The notes under the pieces were generated by a model. The model made no database searches. It was not told where the DNA came from and saw nothing but the letters and a program-made list of their open reading frames with translations. The position numbers and the translations under genes were made by a program. Shown one piece after another: positions 1-5,891 of a DNA stretch of 6,733 bases. The first letter of the stretch is position 1. The number at the start of each line of letters is the position of its first letter. Origin of the DNA: Candidatus Odyssella thessalonicensis (GTDB taxonomy: Bacteria; Pseudomonadota; Alphaproteobacteria; Bin65); the NCBI GenBank assembly GCA_005240015.1, contig SBBV01000448.1:1-6733 (forward strand). Reading direction: 5' to 3'.

Positions 1-7
1 CTGAAAG

Positions 8-223
8 AGAACCGCGAAGCGGTTCTGCAAGAAAGCCCAGGGTTGCCGCGCAGCGGCTACCCTGGGATTCTTGGCGCAACATGGTTCAACCCCGAAGGGG
101 TTGTGCCCGCGGCGACGCCGTTTGCACAACCGCTTCGGGTTGCCTCGATTCCCTTGCACGCGCTTCCCAGGGTGGCGGCTTCGCCGCAACCCTGGGCTTC
201 GTTACAGAACCGCTTCGCGGTTC
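8..223. repeat. Mirror-symmetric cluster of six short palindromes (REP-like)
   Basis: This stretch has no credible gene. It holds six hairpins with mostly three-base loops: A 8-26 (8-bp stem, loop GAA), B 36-66 (7-bp outer CCCAGGG/CCCTGGG stem and 5-bp inner stem, loop GCA), C 87-103 (7-bp stem, loop GAA), C' 127-142 (5-bp CAACC/GGTTG stem with an imperfect interior), B' 166-196 (same outer stem, 5-bp inner stem, loop TTC) and A' 207-223 (7-bp stem, loop TTC). A' resembles A, B' resembles B and C' resembles C, each in reverse orientation, so the block is one large imperfect inverted repeat centred near 115. The linker between B' and A' also matches the reverse complement of the A-B linker with a few mismatches. 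The arrangement resembles repetitive extragenic palindromes or mosaic elements of that kind. The family name, copy number and mobility cannot be judged from one copy. Sequence 1-7 lies outside the recognisable hairpins. Confidence 0.8.
207..223 (-). terminator. Hairpin A' just after aroC, possible 3' end or RNA-stabilising structure
   Basis: A perfect 7-bp stem (GAACCGC/GCGGTTC) with a three-base loop begins 6 bases beyond the aroC stop codon in the direction of aroC transcription. No run of U follows it, so it is not a canonical intrinsic terminator. With the further hairpins behind it, it could still protect the 3' end of the fabI-aroC transcript or slow polymerase, as REP elements do elsewhere. 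The hairpin is seen; the role is inferred. Confidence 0.35.
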
Positions 224-229
224 GCGGGC

Positions 230-1324
230 CTAACCGCACTGCGCCTTGTGGCGGAGCCAGTGGTCGGCGAGCACGCAGGCGACCATCGCTTCGCCGACGG
301 GCACCGAGCGGATGCCGACGCAGGGATCGTGGCGGCCCTTGGTGACGACGGTCGCATCCTCGCCGTGCACGTTGACGGTGCGGCGCGGGATCAGCACCGA
401 GGAGGTGGGCTTCACCGCGTAGCGCACGACGATGTCCTGGCCGGTCGAGATGCCGCCCAGGATGCCGCCGGCGTGGTTCGAGAGGAACTCGACCTCGCGC
501 GCGTTCTTGCCCGGCACGTCCCTCATGCGCATCTCGTCATGCGCGTCCTCGCCGGGGATCGCGGTGATGCCGAAGCCGTCGCCGATCTCGACGCCCTTCA
601 CCGCGTTGATGCCCATGATCGCCGCGGCGAGATCGGCATCGAGCTTGGCGTAGACCGGGGCACCGAGCCCGGCGGGCGCGCCGCTCGCATGGATCTCGAC
701 CACGGCGCCGGCCGAGGAGCCTTCCTTCCTGACCATGTCGAGGAACTTCGCCCACATGCCGACCACGCCAGCATCGGGGCACCAGAACGGGTTCATGTCG
801 ACCTGCGCCCAGTCCCATTTCTCGGGATTGATGCGCAGCGGCCCGATCTTGGTCATCGCGCCGCGCACGCGGAAATCCGGGAACGCCTGCAGCAGGATCT
901 TGCGCGCGATCGCGCCCGCCGCGACCCGCATTGCGGTCTCGCGCGCCGAGGCGCGGCCGCCGCCGCGATAGTCGCGCAGGCCGTATTTCTTGAAATAGGT
1001 GTAGTCGGCGTGGCCGGGGCGGAAGAGGTCCTTGATCTCGCTGTAGTCCCTGGAGCGCTGGTCGACATTGTCGATCACCAGTGCGATCGGCGTGCCGGTG
1101 GTCTTGCCCTCGAACACGCCCGAGAGGATGCGCACGGCATCCGGCTCCTGGCGCTGCGTCACGTATTTCGACGAGCCCGGCCGGCGCTTGTCGAGCCAGA
1201 CCTGGATGTCGGCCTCGGCCAGCGCGATGCCCGGCGGCACGCCGTCGACCATGGCGCCGATCGCCGGCCCATGGCTCTCGCCCCAGGTCGAATAGCGGAA
1301 GGCCTGGCCGAACGCGTTCGACAT
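230..1324 (-). CDS. aroC: Chorismate synthase
   Basis: AroC converts 5-enolpyruvylshikimate-3-phosphate to chorismate, the last shared step of the shikimate pathway. It is a cytosolic enzyme that needs reduced FMN. The 364-residue protein has the usual family length. All three signatures are present: GESHGPAIG at 15-23, GHADYTYF at 104-111 running into [11 protein letters not shown] at 120-130, and [17 protein letters not shown] at 331-347. The conserved histidines of the first two (H18 and H105) are intact, so I expect an active enzyme. The start ATG (1322-1324) is followed by the typical MSNAFGQ opening. It lies 17 bases after the fabI stop, but no good ribosome binding site stands in front of it; the sequence there is even rich in CCTCC. 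Translation is therefore probably coupled to fabI, perhaps through the mini-ORF described separately. The stop is TAG at 230-232, next to the palindrome cluster. Confidence 0.97.
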   Translation of the reverse strand: MSNAFGQAFRYSTWGESHGPAIGAMVDGVPPGIALAEADIQVWLDKRRPGSSKYVTQRQEPDAVRILSGVFEGKTTGTPIALVIDNVDQRSRDYSEIKDLFRPGHADYTYFKKYGLRDYRGGGRASARETAMRVAAGAIARKILLQAFPDFRVRGAMTKIGPLRINPEKWDWAQVDMNPFWCPDAGVVGMWAKFLDMVRKEGSSAGAVVEIHASGAPAGLGAPVYAKLDADLAAAIMGINAVKGVEIGDGFGITAIPGEDAHDEMRMRDVPGKNAREVEFLSNHAGGILGGISTGQDIVVRYAVKPTSSVLIPRRTVNVHGEDATVVTKGRHDPCVGIRSVPVGEAMVACVLADHWLRHKAQCG

Positions 1325-1347
1325 CAGCGGGCGGAGGCGAGCTTCAT
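1324..1347 (-). CDS. Possible seven-codon bridging mini-ORF between fabI and aroC
   Basis: The frame reads MKLASAR and then TGA. Its ATG overlaps the fabI stop as ATGA, and its TGA overlaps the aroC start as TGATG, so a ribosome finishing fabI could step through it directly onto aroC. A GAGG lies 4 bases before its ATG, inside the end of fabI, whereas aroC has no such site of its own. The flanking RNA can also fold as GCGAGGC against GCCTC-C-GC (1351-1357 with 1331-1338, one bulge), placing the mini-ORF start in the loop. The overlaps are directly visible. That the peptide is made, or that the arrangement regulates aroC, is inference, and such a short frame may be chance. Confidence 0.3.
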   Translation of the reverse strand: MKLASAR

Positions 1348-2180
1348 GCCGCCTCGCTCTTCGCGGCCTGCATCTGCGCGATATCGGGCGCGTCGATCGC
1401 CTTCATGCCGACGATGTGGTAGCCGGCGTCGACATGGTGCACCTCGCCGGTGACGCCGCTCGCAAGGTCGGAGAGCAGATAGAGCGCGGCGCCGCCCACA
1501 TCCTCGAGCGAGACGTTGCGCCGGAGCGGCGTGTTGTATTCGTTCCATTTCAGGATATAGCGGAAGTCGCCGATGCCCGACGCCGCGAGCGTCTTGATCG
1601 GCCCGGCCGAGATCGCGTTCACGCGGATGCCGCGGTCGCCCAAGTCGGAGGCGAGATAGCGCACGCTGGCCTCGAGCGCGGCCTTGGCGACACCCATCAC
1701 GTTGTAATGCGGCATCACGCGCTCGGCGCCGTAGTAGGTGAGCGTGAGCAGGCTGCCGCCCTTGTCCATCAAGGCCGAGGCGCGCCGGCACACATCGGTG
1801 AACGAGAAGCACGAGATGTCCATCGTGCGGGCGAAATTGTCCCGCGTCGTGGCGACGTATTTCCCTTTGAGCTGCTCCTTGTCGGAGAACGCGATCGCGT
1901 GCACGGCAAAGTCGAGCCGGCCCCAGGTCGTCCGGATCGCCTCGAACGTGGCGTCGAGGCTCTTGTCGTCGGTGACGTCGCAGGGAACGACGAGCGGGGA
2001 CTTCACCGAGGCGGCGAGCGGGCGGACGCGGCGCTCGAGCGCCTCGCCCTGGAACGTGAAGGCAAGCTCGGCCCCATGCTGGGCGGCCATGCGCGCGATG
2101 CCCCAGGCGATCGAGCGGTCGTTGGCCACCCCCATGATGAGGCCCTTCTTGCCGTGCATCAGCGCTGCGGGCGCGGACAT
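1344..2180 (-). CDS. fabI: Enoyl-[acyl-carrier-protein] reductase [NADH]
   Basis: FabI reduces trans-2-enoyl-ACP in the last step of each round of type II fatty acid elongation. It is a cytosolic tetramer of the short-chain dehydrogenase fold. Counting from the ATG at 2180 (278 residues), the dinucleotide-binding stretch [17 protein letters not shown] is at 13-29. The catalytic region [18 protein letters not shown] is at 149-166, with the FabI-specific tyrosines Y149 and Y159 and the lysine K166. [13 protein letters not shown] follows. The next in-frame ATG upstream (2186) would give 280 residues, but AAAGGA lies right against that ATG and about 7 bases before the one at 2180, so I prefer 2180. 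A sigma70-like promoter precedes the gene, and aroC follows 19 bases after the stop. One residue deserves note: the SIGF stretch of E. coli FabI, which contains the triclosan-sensitivity residue G93, reads AIAF here, with alanine at that place. Confidence 0.96.
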   Translation of the reverse strand: MSAPAALMHGKKGLIMGVANDRSIAWGIARMAAQHGAELAFTFQGEALERRVRPLAASVKSPLVVPCDVTDDKSLDATFEAIRTTWGRLDFAVHAIAFSDKEQLKGKYVATTRDNFARTMDISCFSFTDVCRRASALMDKGGSLLTLTYYGAERVMPHYNVMGVAKAALEASVRYLASDLGDRGIRVNAISAGPIKTLAASGIGDFRYILKWNEYNTPLRRNVSLEDVGGAALYLLSDLASGVTGEVHHVDAGYHIVGMKAIDAPDIAQMQAAKSEAA

Positions 2181-2187
2181 GGGCATT

Positions 2188-2196
2188 TCCTTTGAA
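2188..2196 (-). promoter_or_regulatory. Ribosome binding site deciding the fabI start
   Basis: On the minus strand the sequence reads TTTCAAAGGAA directly followed by ATGCCCATG. The AAGGA core is about one base from the first ATG, too close to work well, and about 7 bases from the second, which is ideal. This favours the second ATG (2178-2180) as the main start. Confidence 0.6.
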
Positions 2197-2213
2197 AGCT
2201 GCGGGTTTCCTGC

Positions 2214-2242
2214 ATCCTAGCGGAGCGTGTGCGCGGGTTCAA
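2214..2242 (-). promoter_or_regulatory. Predicted sigma70-type promoter of fabI-aroC
   Basis: On the minus strand a -35 box TTGAAC (2237-2242) and a -10 box TAGGAT (2214-2219) are separated by exactly 17 bases. Each box differs from consensus at two or fewer positions (TTGACA, TATAAT). Transcription would begin near 2206-2207, giving a leader of about 26 bases with the AAGGA site inside it. No other obvious regulatory element is visible in so short a leader. It is the best promoter match I found in the window; it is predicted from sequence alone. Confidence 0.6.
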
Positions 2243-2280
2243 AGAGAAGTGAACAGGAAGGCGGCAGGAGGAAGCTTCAC

Positions 2281-2312
2281 CACCAAGACACCAAGACACC
2301 AAGACACCAAGA
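2281..2312. repeat. Four tandem copies of the octamer CACCAAGA
   Basis: Four perfect, uninterrupted copies of CACCAAGA fill 2281-2312, followed by AGGACAGG and a 6-bp CGCGCG hairpin with an AAGA loop (2324-2339). From memory, CACCAAGAC-type repeats recur between genes in many unrelated bacterial genomes and give spurious translations resembling TTKTPRHQDTKK, as they would here. I take this as a dispersed intergenic repeat. Its function is unknown, and it lies upstream of both divergent genes. Confidence 0.85.
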
Positions 2313-2349
2313 AGGACAGGTTGCGCGCGAAGACGCGCGAAGGAGAAAG

Positions 2350-2373
2350 CCTTCCCCCGCTTGCAGGGGAAGG
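2350..2373. repeat. G/C-rich intergenic hairpin of a dispersed-repeat type
   Basis: CCTTCCCC at 2350-2357 pairs perfectly with GGGGAAGG at 2366-2373 around an 8-base loop. The flanks (to about 2390) translate as PPLAGEGWMGV, which I recall as a common spurious peptide from a dispersed repeat of alphaproteobacterial genomes. The hairpin is directly visible; membership in that repeat family is from memory. It lies about 105 bases before the likely cyclase start, so it is inside or upstream of that gene's leader and is not an intrinsic terminator for any gene here. Confidence 0.65.
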
Positions 2374-2479
2374 TTGGATGGGGGTCTCTCCGCCGGGAGT
2401 CGCGCGAATCGTTTAGCCCCCGAAATAGGCAATGCGGCGAGGAAACCTAACCGCTAGGATGCCCAACCGGGCACGCGGC

Positions 2480-4336
2480 ATGGAACATGGGCGTTTCGAG
2501 CGGCGGCTGATGGCGATCCTGGCGGCGGACGTCGCCGGGTACAGCCGGCTCGTCGGGCTCGACGAGGAAGGCACCGTCGCGCGCCTGCAAGCATTGCGCA
2601 CGGAAATCGTCGAGCCGGCCATCGCCGACCATCACGGGCGGCTCGTGAAGACGACGGGTGACGGATTCCTCGTCGAGTTCGGCAGCGCTATCGCCGCCGT
2701 GCGCTGCGCGCTTGCCATCCAGACCGCCATCGCGCATCGCGAGGCGGCGGTGGCGCCGGAGCGACGGCTGCTCCTGCGCATCGGCATTCAGCTCGGCGAC
2801 GTGCTCCTGGAAGGCGGCGACATCTTCGGGGATGGCGTGAACGTCGCGGCGCGGCTGGAAGGGCTGGCCGATGCGGGCAGCATCGTCGTCTCGCAGGCCG
2901 TGCGCGAGCAGGTCGAAGGGCGCATCCCGATAGGCTTCGCCGACCTCGGCCCGCGGACCCTCAAGAACATCGATCGTCCCGTGCGGGCCGCGCGCATCGT
3001 GCCGGACGAGGCTGTGGAGCCTGAGAAGACATCGCGCCGGCGCTACGCGCGCGTCGCCGCGATCGCGCTTTGCCTCGTGGCCGCGGCTGCTGCGGGTCTC
3101 GCGCTCTGGACCCCGCCTTGGCATTCGGCGCCCTCGTCACCGCCCAGTGCAGCGCTGCCCTCGCGCCCGGTCGTGGCGATCCTGCCTTTCGCGAACCTCT
3201 CGGGCGATGCGGCACAGGACTATTTCAGCGACGGCGTCACCGAGGATGTGATCGCGGCGCTCGGGCGCTTCGGCGAGCTCGCGGTGCTGGCGCGTGGCGC
3301 CGTGATGCAGTTCAAGGGCAAGGCGCTGCCGCCGGAAGAGCTCGGCCGGCTGCTGAAGGCAAGATATCTCGTCGAAGGCAGCGTACGGCGCACACCGGAG
3401 CGGATTCGCTTCTCGATTCAGCTCTCCGATGCGGCGCGGGGACGTCTGCTGTGGTCCGACCAGTTCGACGGGGAGCCGAAGGATGTATTCTCCCTTCAGG
3501 AACAGGTAGCGCGCCGGATCGCGGGCACGCTTGCGGTGCAGGTCCGGCGTCTCGAGGAGATCCGCTCCACCGCCAAGGGAGCGGGCAACCTCGACGCCTA
3601 CGACCTGGTCCTGCGCGGCCGCGCGCAGCTGGCCAAGGTCACGCGCCGCGGCAATGTCGAGGCGCGGCGGCTTTTCGAAGAGGCGATTCGGCTCGATCCG
3701 TCGAATGCAGCCGCCCATGTCGGACTCGGCAGCGGTTACCGCGACGTGGTCGCATACGGCTGGACCGAGACCCCGGGCGAGGCGATGGCGAAGGCCGAGG
3801 CCGCCGCGCGCCGGGCCATCGCGCTCGATCCGCAATCGGCCAGCGCCCACGCGCTGCTCGGCCGCATTCTTGTCGCCTACCGGCAATACGAGCAGGCGGA
3901 GGCGGCGGCGCGCAACGCGCGCGCGCTCAATCCGAGCGATCCGGAGGGGCATGCAATTCTCGGCGCGGTGGCGCTGTGGTCGGGCAGGATCGCCGACGCC
4001 ATCGCCGCCTTGGAATTGGCGCACGGCCTCGACCCCGATCTTGCGGCCGAGCGCATGCTGGCCTTGGCGATCGCGTACTACCTGGCCGATCGCCACGCCG
4101 ATTCTTTGCGGATCTCCGAGCGCCTGCTGGCGCGGAACGAGAATCTCGGGTTCGCCCATGCGACGCTGGCCGCAGCCTACGCGCAGCTCGGGCGCGATGA
4201 AGAGGCTCGCGCAGCCGTGGCGCGGGCAAAACGGCTCCTGCCCTACCTCGATGCCGACACGCTCGGCTCGCAGCTGCGCGAGCCGGCGCACCGCGCAAAG
4301 TTTCTCGCCGGCCTTCGCAAGGCCGGCCTCCAATGA
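2480..4336 (+). CDS. Membrane-anchored class III adenylate cyclase with TolB-like and TPR-like C-terminal region
   Basis: This enzyme probably makes cyclic AMP from ATP. Numbering from the ATG at 2480 (618 residues), the catalytic domain spans about 9-175. It has the metal-binding aspartates D17 (AADVAGYSRL) and D61 (TTGDGF), the adenine-selecting pair K57 and D114 (DIFGDGVN), and N121 and R125 for the transition state. All are intact, so adenylate rather than guanylate cyclase activity is expected. A hydrophobic helix at about 190-210 follows RRRYAR, which suggests a cytoplasmic cyclase and a periplasmic remainder. Residues about 231-354 (VVAILPFANLSGD to FSLQEQVARRIAG) match the TolB-like domain common in these cyclases. 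About 368-584 are repeated helical pairs of TPR type. Earlier in-frame ATGs at 2432 and 2459 exist. None has a clear ribosome binding site, and 2480 fits the family's short lead into ERRLMAILAADV best. The signal sensed is unknown. Its stop is 6 bases from that of the convergent YHS gene. Confidence 0.9.
   Translation: MEHGRFERRLMAILAADVAGYSRLVGLDEEGTVARLQALRTEIVEPAIADHHGRLVKTTGDGFLVEFGSAIAAVRCALAIQTAIAHREAAVAPERRLLLRIGIQLGDVLLEGGDIFGDGVNVAARLEGLADAGSIVVSQAVREQVEGRIPIGFADLGPRTLKNIDRPVRAARIVPDEAVEPEKTSRRRYARVAAIALCLVAAAAAGLALWTPPWHSAPSSPPSAALPSRPVVAILPFANLSGDAAQDYFSDGVTEDVIAALGRFGELAVLARGAVMQFKGKALPPEELGRLLKARYLVEGSVRRTPERIRFSIQLSDAARGRLLWSDQFDGEPKDVFSLQEQVARRIAGTLAVQVRRLEEIRSTAKGAGNLDAYDLVLRGRAQLAKVTRRGNVEARRLFEEAIRLDPSNAAAHVGLGSGYRDVVAYGWTETPGEAMAKAEAAARRAIALDPQSASAHALLGRILVAYRQYEQAEAAARNARALNPSDPEGHAILGAVALWSGRIADAIAALELAHGLDPDLAAERMLALAIAYYLADRHADSLRISERLLARNENLGFAHATLAAAYAQLGRDEEARAAVARAKRLLPYLDADTLGSQLREPAHRAKFLAGLRKAGLQ
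4307..4327. terminator. Strong hairpin at the convergent 3' ends of the cyclase and YHS genes
   Basis: A perfect 9-bp stem (GCCGGCCTT/AAGGCCGGC) with loop CGC sits inside the last codons of the cyclase gene, 6 bases before its stop, and 15 bases beyond the stop of the opposing YHS gene. It could stop or protect transcripts from either side, mainly the YHS one. Neither strand has a U-run after it, so a canonical intrinsic terminator is not supported. It may simply reflect codons for LAGLRKAGL in high-GC DNA. Confidence 0.3.
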
Positions 4337-4342
4337 CCCACG

Positions 4343-4801
4343 CTATCGCCGGGGTGACGGCGGCTGCTCACTGCGGATGCGCCGCCAGGTGTCCTCGGCG
4401 GCGCTCTTGGTCGCTGCCGGATCCTTCACAAACTGCGCGCGCCCGCGTTGACTGAAAAACACGAAAAGCTTGCCGTCGGAGATGATCCAACTCTCCGGAT
4501 CGGCCTCGACCTGATGTCCCTTCGATAGCCCTGCGGTGCAGTACCCCGCAAATTGCGGCGCGTAGCGGTCGGGATCGGCCACGAACATGTCGCGATGCCG
4601 CGTGTTGGCGAACAAGTAGCGCGTGCCGTCCCACACGTACGTGATGGCAGGATCGCCCTGCACCGCCTTGTTCATGGTGAAATAGGCGACCGGATCGTAG
4701 CCGCGAATGGCGGTGCGCGTTTCGGCAACAGAAGAAGCGGCCGCGACAAGCGTCGCCGCCGCCAACAGCACGATGGCGCGTATGAAGCGTCCGGCACGCA
4801 T
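4343..4801 (-). CDS. Secreted YHS domain-containing protein
   Basis: The 152-residue protein opens with a signal peptide: MRAGRFIR, a hydrophobic stretch at about 9-23 and a likely cut after SSVA at about residue 26, so the mature protein should be periplasmic. The body, about 34-126, matches the YHS-domain family found in many proteobacteria: GYDPVAYF at 34-41, RYLFANTRHRDMF at 61-73, DRYAPQFAGYC at 78-88 and GKLFVFFSQRG at 110-120. From memory, some members of this family carry selenocysteine near the position of C88. Here the codon is an ordinary Cys codon. YHS domains are linked to metal or redox chemistry, but the role of this family is not established and I assign none. A very good ribosome binding site (AAGGAGG, 7 bases before ATG) fixes the start. 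It lies 175 bases beyond ftsY on the same strand and may have its own promoter. Its C-terminus is proline- and arginine-rich. Confidence 0.85.
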   Translation of the reverse strand: MRAGRFIRAIVLLAAATLVAAASSVAETRTAIRGYDPVAYFTMNKAVQGDPAITYVWDGTRYLFANTRHRDMFVADPDRYAPQFAGYCTAGLSKGHQVEADPESWIISDGKLFVFFSQRGRAQFVKDPAATKSAAEDTWRRIRSEQPPSPRR

Positions 4802-4896
4802 GGAACAGCCTCCTTCAACCGGGAGACGGGCGAGAGGAATTATGACACCAAACCCTGCAGGACGGCGTCAAAATGGCGTGACGGGAAAGGTGTGCG

Positions 4897-4914
4897 GCCG
4901 GCGCAGCGGCCGGC
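4897..4914 (-). terminator. Weak hairpin in the ftsY-YHS spacer
   Basis: GCCGGC at 4897-4902 pairs with GCCGGC at 4909-4914 around a 6-base loop, 62 bases beyond the ftsY stop in the direction of transcription. Only a short CCTTTCCC follows, so termination after ftsY is possible but poorly supported. The rest of the 175-base spacer (4802-4976) shows no gene. Confidence 0.2.
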
Positions 4915-4976
4915 GACATCGCGTGCGTCGCGCGTCGAAGCTCGCGCCGATCGCGGTTTTCGTCTCTCGGGCCGGC

Positions 4977-5891
4977 CTATAGCCCGACAAGGCTGCGCGC
5001 GAAGTCCTTGGGGTCGAACGGGCGGAGATCGTCTGCGCCCTCGCCGACGCCGATCGCGTGGAGCGGCAGGCCGAAGCGCTCGGCGAGCGCCACCACCACG
5101 CCGCCCTTGGCCGTGCCGTCGAGCTTGGTGACCGCGAGGCCCGTCACCTGGGCGGTGGCCCGGAAGACCTCCACCTGCTGATGCGCGTTCTGGCCGATAT
5201 TGGCGTCGAGCACGAGCAGCACCGTGTGCGGCGCCGCGGGGTCGAGCTTCTTCACCACGCGCAGGATCTTCGCGAGCTCGGCCATGAGCTCGGTCTTGTT
5301 CTGGAGGCGGCCGGCCGTGTCGATGAGGAGCGCGTCGTCGCCGCGCGCCTTCGCCTGCTCGAGCGCCTCGAAGGCGAGGCCGGCCGAATCGGCGCCCGGC
5401 TGCTTGGCGACGACCGGGCAGCCGGTGCGCTCGCCCCAGATCTTGAGCTGGTCGATGGCGGCGGCGCGGAACGTATCGCCGGCGGCCATGGTCACGCGCT
5501 TCCCGGCGGCCTTGAGCTGCTGCGCCAGCTTGCCGATCGTCGTCGTCTTGCCGCTGCCGTTCACGCCGACGACGAGCACTACATGCGGCTTCTTCGCCGG
5601 ATCGAGCGTCAAGGGCCTGGCGACCGGCGCCAGGATCGCCGCGATCTCTTCGGCCAGCGCCGTGCGGATCTCGCCCTCGCTCACCTCGCGCTCGAAGCGC
5701 CGCTTCGTGAGCGCGCTCGCGAGCTTGGCTGCCGTGGCGGGGCCGAGATCGGCTTGGATCAAGAGCTCCTCGAGCTCGGCGATCGCCGCGTCGTCCAGTT
5801 TGCGCCCGCCCTTGAACAGGCCGGCGATGCCGTCGCCGAGCTTGGCCGAGGATTTCGCCAGTCCGGCCTTGAGCCGGGAAAACCAGTTCAT
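4977..5891 (-). CDS. ftsY: Signal recognition particle receptor FtsY
   Basis: FtsY is the membrane-associated GTPase that receives ribosome-nascent chain complexes from the signal recognition particle (Ffh) and hands them to the Sec translocon. The 304-residue protein has the helical N domain (about 30-95) and the full G domain: P-loop GVNGSGKT at 109-116, DTFRAAA at 139-145, DTAGR at 191-195, and TKLDGTAKGG at 255-264. The usual LDATTGQNA reads LDANIGQNA at 228-236, a local deviation. The long acidic A domain of E. coli FtsY is absent. Instead a short, basic, amphipathic start (MNWFSRLKAGLAKS, then GIAGLFKGG) probably touches the membrane, as in the short FtsY of many other bacteria. The ATG overlaps the mtaB stop as ATGA, with GAAGAGG a few bases ahead, so translation is coupled to mtaB. 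The same frame stays open upstream through mtaB, but the family's length and this overlap fix the start here. The stop is TAG. Confidence 0.96.
   Translation of the reverse strand: MNWFSRLKAGLAKSSAKLGDGIAGLFKGGRKLDDAAIAELEELLIQADLGPATAAKLASALTKRRFEREVSEGEIRTALAEEIAAILAPVARPLTLDPAKKPHVVLVVGVNGSGKTTTIGKLAQQLKAAGKRVTMAAGDTFRAAAIDQLKIWGERTGCPVVAKQPGADSAGLAFEALEQAKARGDDALLIDTAGRLQNKTELMAELAKILRVVKKLDPAAPHTVLLVLDANIGQNAHQQVEVFRATAQVTGLAVTKLDGTAKGGVVVALAERFGLPLHAIGVGEGADDLRPFDPKDFARSLVGL

Noticed and set aside
1..229. CRISPR array
   Set aside because: The repeats are palindromes of differing sequence and alternating orientation with uneven spacing, not identical direct repeats with equal spacers.
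71..1453. Long plus-strand open frame (460 codons) opposite aroC
   Set aside because: It is antisense to a clear aroC, its protein is low-complexity and rich in Arg, Ala, His and Asp, as expected of a GC-rich shadow frame, and it crosses the hairpin cluster and the fabI end.
1416..2195. Plus-strand open frame opposite fabI
   Set aside because: Antisense shadow of fabI with no family resemblance.
3137..4333. Long minus-strand open frame (398 codons) opposite the cyclase
   Set aside because: It is fully antisense to a gene with intact family motifs and shows no recognisable domain; high GC content keeps this frame open.
4839..4871. Promoter-like TTGACG and CATAAT before the YHS gene on the minus strand
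   Set aside because: The two boxes look good singly, but the spacer is 21 bases, too long for a normal sigma70 promoter; shifting the -10 to TGTCAT gives 18 bases but a poor match.
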